From: Bacillota bacterium
GTDB lineage: Bacteria > Bacillota > Clostridia > Lachnospirales > Cellulosilyticaceae
Direction of reading: 5' to 3'
NCBI GenBank assembly: GCA_023393125.1
Contig: JAEWMQ010000106.1
Span: forward strand, 16,679-80,678
Length of the DNA: 64,000 nt
Shown: in pieces, positions 60,736-64,000 of the stretch
How positions within the stretch are numbered: position 1 is the first letter of the stretch
How the letters are laid out: the number at the start of each line of letters is the position of its first letter
The notes under the pieces: model-generated
Told to the model about the DNA's origin: nothing
The model's database searches: none
The model's input: only the letters and a program-made list of their open reading frames with translations
Translations under genes and position numbers: made by a program

Positions 60736-61692
60736 TTAGTCGTGCATAAGAGATTTAAGTTTTTCTAAGCCAAAGATAATCAGTGCACCTATGACAAAGA
60801 AAATAATGTTAAATGTCTCTAAAGACATAGGTGATTTAGGTACATCTAAAGTAGTTGGCCCCATAATAACAGCATAAAGAGAACCAATCATTAAACCAAA
60901 GATGAAATAAATAAGTTGTGAGCGTTTAGTCTTAAGGAGTTTACTAATAAGGCGGACAACACTAACGATACCAACTAATACGCCTAGGCCAAAGATAACA
61001 AGGATCCAAAAGCCTATCCAATTGAAATCTGGTACAATGGGAAGGTCTACTTTACCTAAAAGCTTATAGATAATGTTTTGGGCTAGTAAGAAAAAATATT
61101 TTATAAACTCTTTTAAATTATTAATGATAGTAGAATAAAGACCAAAAATAAGAAGTAAAGTAGAGCCTGAAATGCCTGGTAATACCATGGCAGAAATAGC
61201 AATCATACCGGCAATAAAAGTGTATAGACCTAGACCTAAAGATAACTGAGTACCACTTATTTCAGCACCACTACCATTTGAAACCGGATTAAAATAAGTG
61301 ATAAGTGCTACAATAATAATACCAATAAGTAAATAAATGAAATGTTTAGTATTTCCTTTAATCGTTTCTTTTTCTTCTTTATAAATAAGTGGAATAGAAA
61401 AAACAATAAATCCTAAAAATAAAGAGCTAATATTATAGATATAAGTATCAAATATAGAAGCAATAATAAGAATGGATATGACCATGCCTATTACCCAACC
61501 TATACCTATTTTTAATAAAAAGATAAGAGCTTCTTTTTTCTCCTTTTTAGAGGAACGAGATGTAAGAGCGTTAATAGAATCAATAAATTGATTATAAAAT
61601 CCCATAACAAATGCAATAGTACCCCCTGAAACACCAGGGACACTATCGGCAAATGCCATAAACATACCACGAATTAAATTAAAAACAATCAT
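60736..61692 (-). CDS. DUF368 family membrane protein (PopT-like undecaprenyl phosphate translocase)
   Basis: A 318-residue polytopic membrane protein with about eight helices. The two family motifs are present: FADSVPGVSGGTIAFVMGFY near residue 15 and SAMVLPGISGSTLLLIFGLY near residue 165, which form inverted half-repeats. DUF368 proteins have been identified as PopT, which flips the undecaprenyl phosphate carrier back to the cytosolic face for reuse in cell wall synthesis. The ATG at 61692 lies 6 bases after GAGG; the GTG at 61704 overlaps that site. It is monocistronic on the minus strand, convergent with pyrG. Confidence 0.88.
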   Translation of the reverse strand: MIVFNLIRGMFMAFADSVPGVSGGTIAFVMGFYNQFIDSINALTSRSSKKEKKEALIFLLKIGIGWVIGMVISILIIASIFDTYIYNISSLFLGFIVFSIPLIYKEEKETIKGNTKHFIYLLIGIIIVALITYFNPVSNGSGAEISGTQLSLGLGLYTFIAGMIAISAMVLPGISGSTLLLIFGLYSTIINNLKEFIKYFFLLAQNIIYKLLGKVDLPIVPDFNWIGFWILVIFGLGVLVGIVSVVRLISKLLKTKRSQLIYFIFGLMIGSLYAVIMGPTTLDVPKSPMSLETFNIIFFVIGALIIFGLEKLKSLMHD

Positions 61693-61794
61693 AATGAACC
61701 TCACTAAAATTTATTTGTTACTTTGAAATAAGTCACATTTTATACCTATATGAAATAAGTATATATGAGGTGATAAAGCTAATCAAGTTAAATG

Positions 61795-62136
61795 CTAGGA
61801 AATGATGACCAGAAAGTAATAAATATGAAGCATATTAATAAGAATATACACTAGTACAATGAAATTAGCAGCCCATTGACAAAATGGAGAAAGAGGTTTT
61901 GTATTATGCTCTAGATAATAAAAAAGAAAAAGTAAGGCGATGCCAGGGAAGATAACTTTTATGAGCAGACATAGGTATGGATTAGTAACGATGGAACGCA
62001 TAAATGGATTAGCCTCATAAAAGCTACCAGTCTTTAAGAAAGTATAGGTAAATAATATATCTGTGCAGTTTAAAATATAAAGCCCCCAGAATTTGCGAAT
62101 AAGTTTTCTAGAAGCTTCTACATAAGTAAGTTTCAT
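61795..62136 (-). CDS. Small membrane protein, DUF5658-like
   Basis: A 113-residue membrane protein with three or four hydrophobic segments. The ATG at 62136 is set by AGGAGGTG, which lies six bases upstream; the longer frame extends into the promoter region. The sequence LYILNCTDILFTYTFLKTGS, FYEANPFMRSIV fits the DUF5658 pattern (Asn-Cys-x-Asp, then EANP). Function unknown. It is on the minus strand just downstream of the MarR gene's divergent promoter and may share regulation with that gene. Confidence 0.75.
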   Translation of the reverse strand: MKLTYVEASRKLIRKFWGLYILNCTDILFTYTFLKTGSFYEANPFMRSIVTNPYLCLLIKVIFPGIALLFLFYYLEHNTKPLSPFCQWAANFIVLVYILINMLHIYYFLVIIS

Positions 62137-62190
62137 TATGCACCTCCTAAAACAATTATTGCCTAAAAAATAGAAATTTATAAACGATAC

Positions 62191-62219
62191 TTGACAAGAT
62201 AAGTTCACCCTTTTAAACT
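62191..62219 (+). promoter_or_regulatory. Sigma-A promoter for MarR-family gene
   Basis: TTGACA (62191-62196), 17 bases, TAAACT (62214-62219), about 50 bases before the start. AAGTT (62200) and AACTT (62216) form a small inverted pair around the -10 region that could be an operator. Confidence 0.6.
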
Positions 62220-62269
62220 TTTCCTATCAGGGCTTTATAAATAAAGCTTTAGAAGCAACGGAGGGTATA

Positions 62270-62749
62270 ATGGAAGGTTCAATTAAGATTATAAATGAGC
62301 TTTTAGTAGAATTATTTAATGACATACTTAATATAGAAAAAGAATCTCTAAAAAACAGTCATTTTAGTGATTTATCTATTACAGAAATGCACGTCTTAGA
62401 AGCTATTGGCTTAGAAGATAGAACAATGACACAAGTAGCAAGTCAAATAGGTATTACAGTAGGGACTTTAACTACTTCTATTAATCGCCTAGTTAAGAAG
62501 GAATACGTTTTAAGAGAAAGATCAGAAACAGATAGGCGCTATGTACAAATTAAGCTTTCTAAAAAAGGGAAATTAGCTTATCGTGTTCATGAAGCTTTTC
62601 ATGAAAAGATGGTAAGAACAATGATAGAAAACTTATCTGAAGAAGATAATGATGTATTAATTGCTTCTATGCAGCGTCTTAATCAATTTTTTAAAGACAA
62701 TTATAGCGTTTTAGATAAGAAAGAACTTGTTAAAAGTGATAATAAATAA
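62270..62749 (+). CDS. MarR family transcriptional regulator
   Basis: A 159-residue winged-helix repressor. The N-terminal dimerisation helix is followed by LSITEMHVLEAIGLED, the recognition region MTQVASQIGITVGTLTTSIN, RLVKKEYVLRERSETDRRYV with the wing DRR signature near residue 82, and a C-terminal helix pair. It resembles FabT, which controls fatty acid synthesis genes in Firmicutes, but no fab genes follow here, so its target is open. GGAGG precedes the ATG. The tocopherol cyclase-like gene lies 59 bases downstream and may be its target. Confidence 0.92.
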   Translation: MEGSIKIINELLVELFNDILNIEKESLKNSHFSDLSITEMHVLEAIGLEDRTMTQVASQIGITVGTLTTSINRLVKKEYVLRERSETDRRYVQIKLSKKGKLAYRVHEAFHEKMVRTMIENLSEEDNDVLIASMQRLNQFFKDNYSVLDKKELVKSDNK

Positions 62750-62808
62750 AAGTATATTCTTATAATGAAATGCCAAAACTATAGTAGTATGAAAAAAGAG
62801 GTGCTACT

Positions 62809-63759
62809 ATGGGAATAATAAATAAAGAAGAATTTTTTTATGGAAATCTAAAGAAAACGGATTACTTTGAAAGGTGGCATATCTATTTAATAGATGCTTC
62901 AAAACAATATATTCTGAGTATAATAGTAGGAGTTTTATTACAGGGAAAAGAAAAATATGCTTTTATACAAATAAGTAGTGATATACCACATATGAATCAT
63001 ATTATAAAATATCCTATGGAATCGTTTAGTTATACAAATGATAGTGTCGTTATAGAGAATAATATTTTATCAAGAGACTTTATACAATTAGATTTAAATG
63101 AAGAACATTTTCACTTAAAAGGGAAAATCAACTTTTCTCTAGGGAAGCAATTAGAAACAAAGTTCTGGAGCCCAGGATTAATGGGCCCATTTAAACTGCT
63201 TCCTTTTTTGAAATCTTATCATGAAGTATTATCTTTAACCCATACTATTATGGGAGAAATAAATTTTAATAATAAAGCGATCAATTTTGATGAAGGAAAA
63301 GGCGCCTTAGATAAGGACTGGGGAAAAAGTTTTCCTAATGTGTGGATTTGGATGCAGTGCAATCACTTTCAAAATCATGATGCTGCCATAATGGTAGGAG
63401 TAGCTAGAATGCCAGTCTATTTTAATTATTATACTGCCTTTGCTATGCCATTTTATTTTAATGATAAGGTAGAAACTTATGCTAATTATACAGGTGCTCA
63501 TATTGCAAAGTTATATCGATATAAGGGATATATACATTTAATTATTACAGAAAAATCAAAGGTCATTGACCTTAAAATTTTTGGTAAGGAAGATATACCT
63601 CTAGTGGCATCACCAATGGGAAATCTTATTAGAGATGTTTATGAGTATACAGGCGCAAAGGTAGAGGTTAAGGTAACACAAGGTGGAAGGGTTGTTTTTG
63701 AGGATATTGGAGAGTATGCCTATTTAAAAATTGGAGGAAATACGTCTAAACTTAAGTGA
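62809..63759 (+). CDS. Tocopherol cyclase-like family protein
   Basis: A 316-residue soluble protein resembling the tocopherol cyclase family (Pfam PF14249, from memory). Signatures are YFERWHIYLIDASKQYILS near residue 20, ETKFWSPGLMGPFKLLPFLK, and the strongest one, GKGALDKDWGKSFPNVWIW followed by MQCNHFQNHD near residues 163-192. Plant members close the chromanol ring of vitamin E; the bacterial proteins have no known role and there is no reason to expect tocopherol in an anaerobe. They may be beta-barrel lipid-binding proteins. GAAAAAAGAGG precedes the ATG. It is next to a MarR regulator and an HMA-type gene. Confidence 0.8.
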   Translation: MGIINKEEFFYGNLKKTDYFERWHIYLIDASKQYILSIIVGVLLQGKEKYAFIQISSDIPHMNHIIKYPMESFSYTNDSVVIENNILSRDFIQLDLNEEHFHLKGKINFSLGKQLETKFWSPGLMGPFKLLPFLKSYHEVLSLTHTIMGEINFNNKAINFDEGKGALDKDWGKSFPNVWIWMQCNHFQNHDAAIMVGVARMPVYFNYYTAFAMPFYFNDKVETYANYTGAHIAKLYRYKGYIHLIITEKSKVIDLKIFGKEDIPLVASPMGNLIRDVYEYTGAKVEVKVTQGGRVVFEDIGEYAYLKIGGNTSKLK

Positions 63760-63796
63760 AATAACATAAGGTAACTATAAAGAGAGGAGCCTTGAT

Positions 63797-64000
63797 ATGT
63801 TAGGAATAAAAAAACAATTTATAAAAAATATGATTAAGTTAGAAGTTGTCTCTAATACTCCAGGTAAATTACAAATCTATGTGGCACAAATCAAAAAAGT
63901 AGAAGATGAGTATAAGGTTTATGAATCATACGCTCAACAGGCTATTACTTTATTACCAGGGATTAATAATATTGACGTAGATTATGATAAAGGGCTACTG
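63797..64000 (+). CDS. HMA-like metal-binding domain protein (partial, C-terminus beyond window)
   Basis: The frame opens at an ATG behind GAGAGGAG and runs off the right edge, giving 68 residues. The segment VVSNTPGKLQIYVAQIKK, AITLLPGINNIDVDYDKG fits the ferredoxin-like heavy-metal-associated fold (HMA) in its version without the CxxC metal-binding pair, as in small proteins placed before P-type ATPases. The real length and partner cannot be seen. It is 37 bases downstream of the tocopherol cyclase-like gene, so the two could be co-transcribed. Confidence 0.65.
   Translation, partial: MLGIKKQFIKNMIKLEVVSNTPGKLQIYVAQIKKVEDEYKVYESYAQQAITLLPGINNIDVDYDKGLL

Overview
This window comes from a low-GC, anaerobic, spore-forming, flagellated member of the Clostridia, probably a plant-fibre degrader of the Lachnospirales (Cellulosilyticum-like; this is inference). 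The reasons are two pyruvate:ferredoxin oxidoreductases, a ferredoxin, sporulation genes (bofA, a spoVAF-like gene, ytaF), a flagellin with its chaperone, a YesMN/LplB-type glycan locus and a Bacillus-type large SRP RNA. No tRNA, rRNA, insertion sequence, prophage or CRISPR array was seen.

Layout. 1-4.5 kb: the end of an MBOAT acyltransferase and a repeat-rich lipoprotein on the minus strand, then bifunctional glutathione synthetase gshF. 4.8-13.2 kb: two full-length pyruvate:ferredoxin oxidoreductase paralogues flanking a sugar isomerase-like gene. 13.3-16.3 kb: an EEP phosphodiesterase-like protein, a PHP phosphoesterase and an AlaX-type tRNA editing protein. 16.5-28.7 kb: a glycan locus with GH95 fucosidase, two ABC permeases, a binding lipoprotein, a YicI-like alpha-xylosidase and a YesM/YesN two-component system; the enzymes suggest fucosylated xyloglucan oligosaccharides. 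28.7-32.7 kb: a DUF2225 protein, ferredoxin, a ferritin-like protein and pyruvate kinase. 33-38.5 kb: a YjiH-like transporter, an unrecognised two-gene membrane operon and a spoVAF-like gene.

38.6-50.3 kb carries the order tadA, SRP RNA, dnaX, ybaB, recR, yaaL, bofA, known from Bacillus subtilis near its replication origin, but interrupted by an AraC regulator plus ytaF and by a flagellar block (a 937-residue protein, a 47-residue protein, FliS-like, flagellin). Directly after bofA lies a cluster of DnaA-box matches. 50.7-64 kb: an unknown protein, a flavodoxin-SCP2 fusion, a HIT protein, asparagine synthetase, malic enzyme with a structured leader, murG, a soluble chemoreceptor, pyrG, a PopT-like DUF368 protein, a small membrane protein, a MarR regulator, a tocopherol-cyclase-like protein and the start of an HMA-type protein.

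The central-carbon genes (two PFORs, pyruvate kinase with a phosphohistidine domain, malic enzyme) all act around pyruvate. Most transcription units end in long perfect hairpins. The strongest leads are the malic enzyme leader, the DnaA-box cluster, the structured leader after recR, a possible AUU start in the ABC permease gene and several unrecognised proteins.
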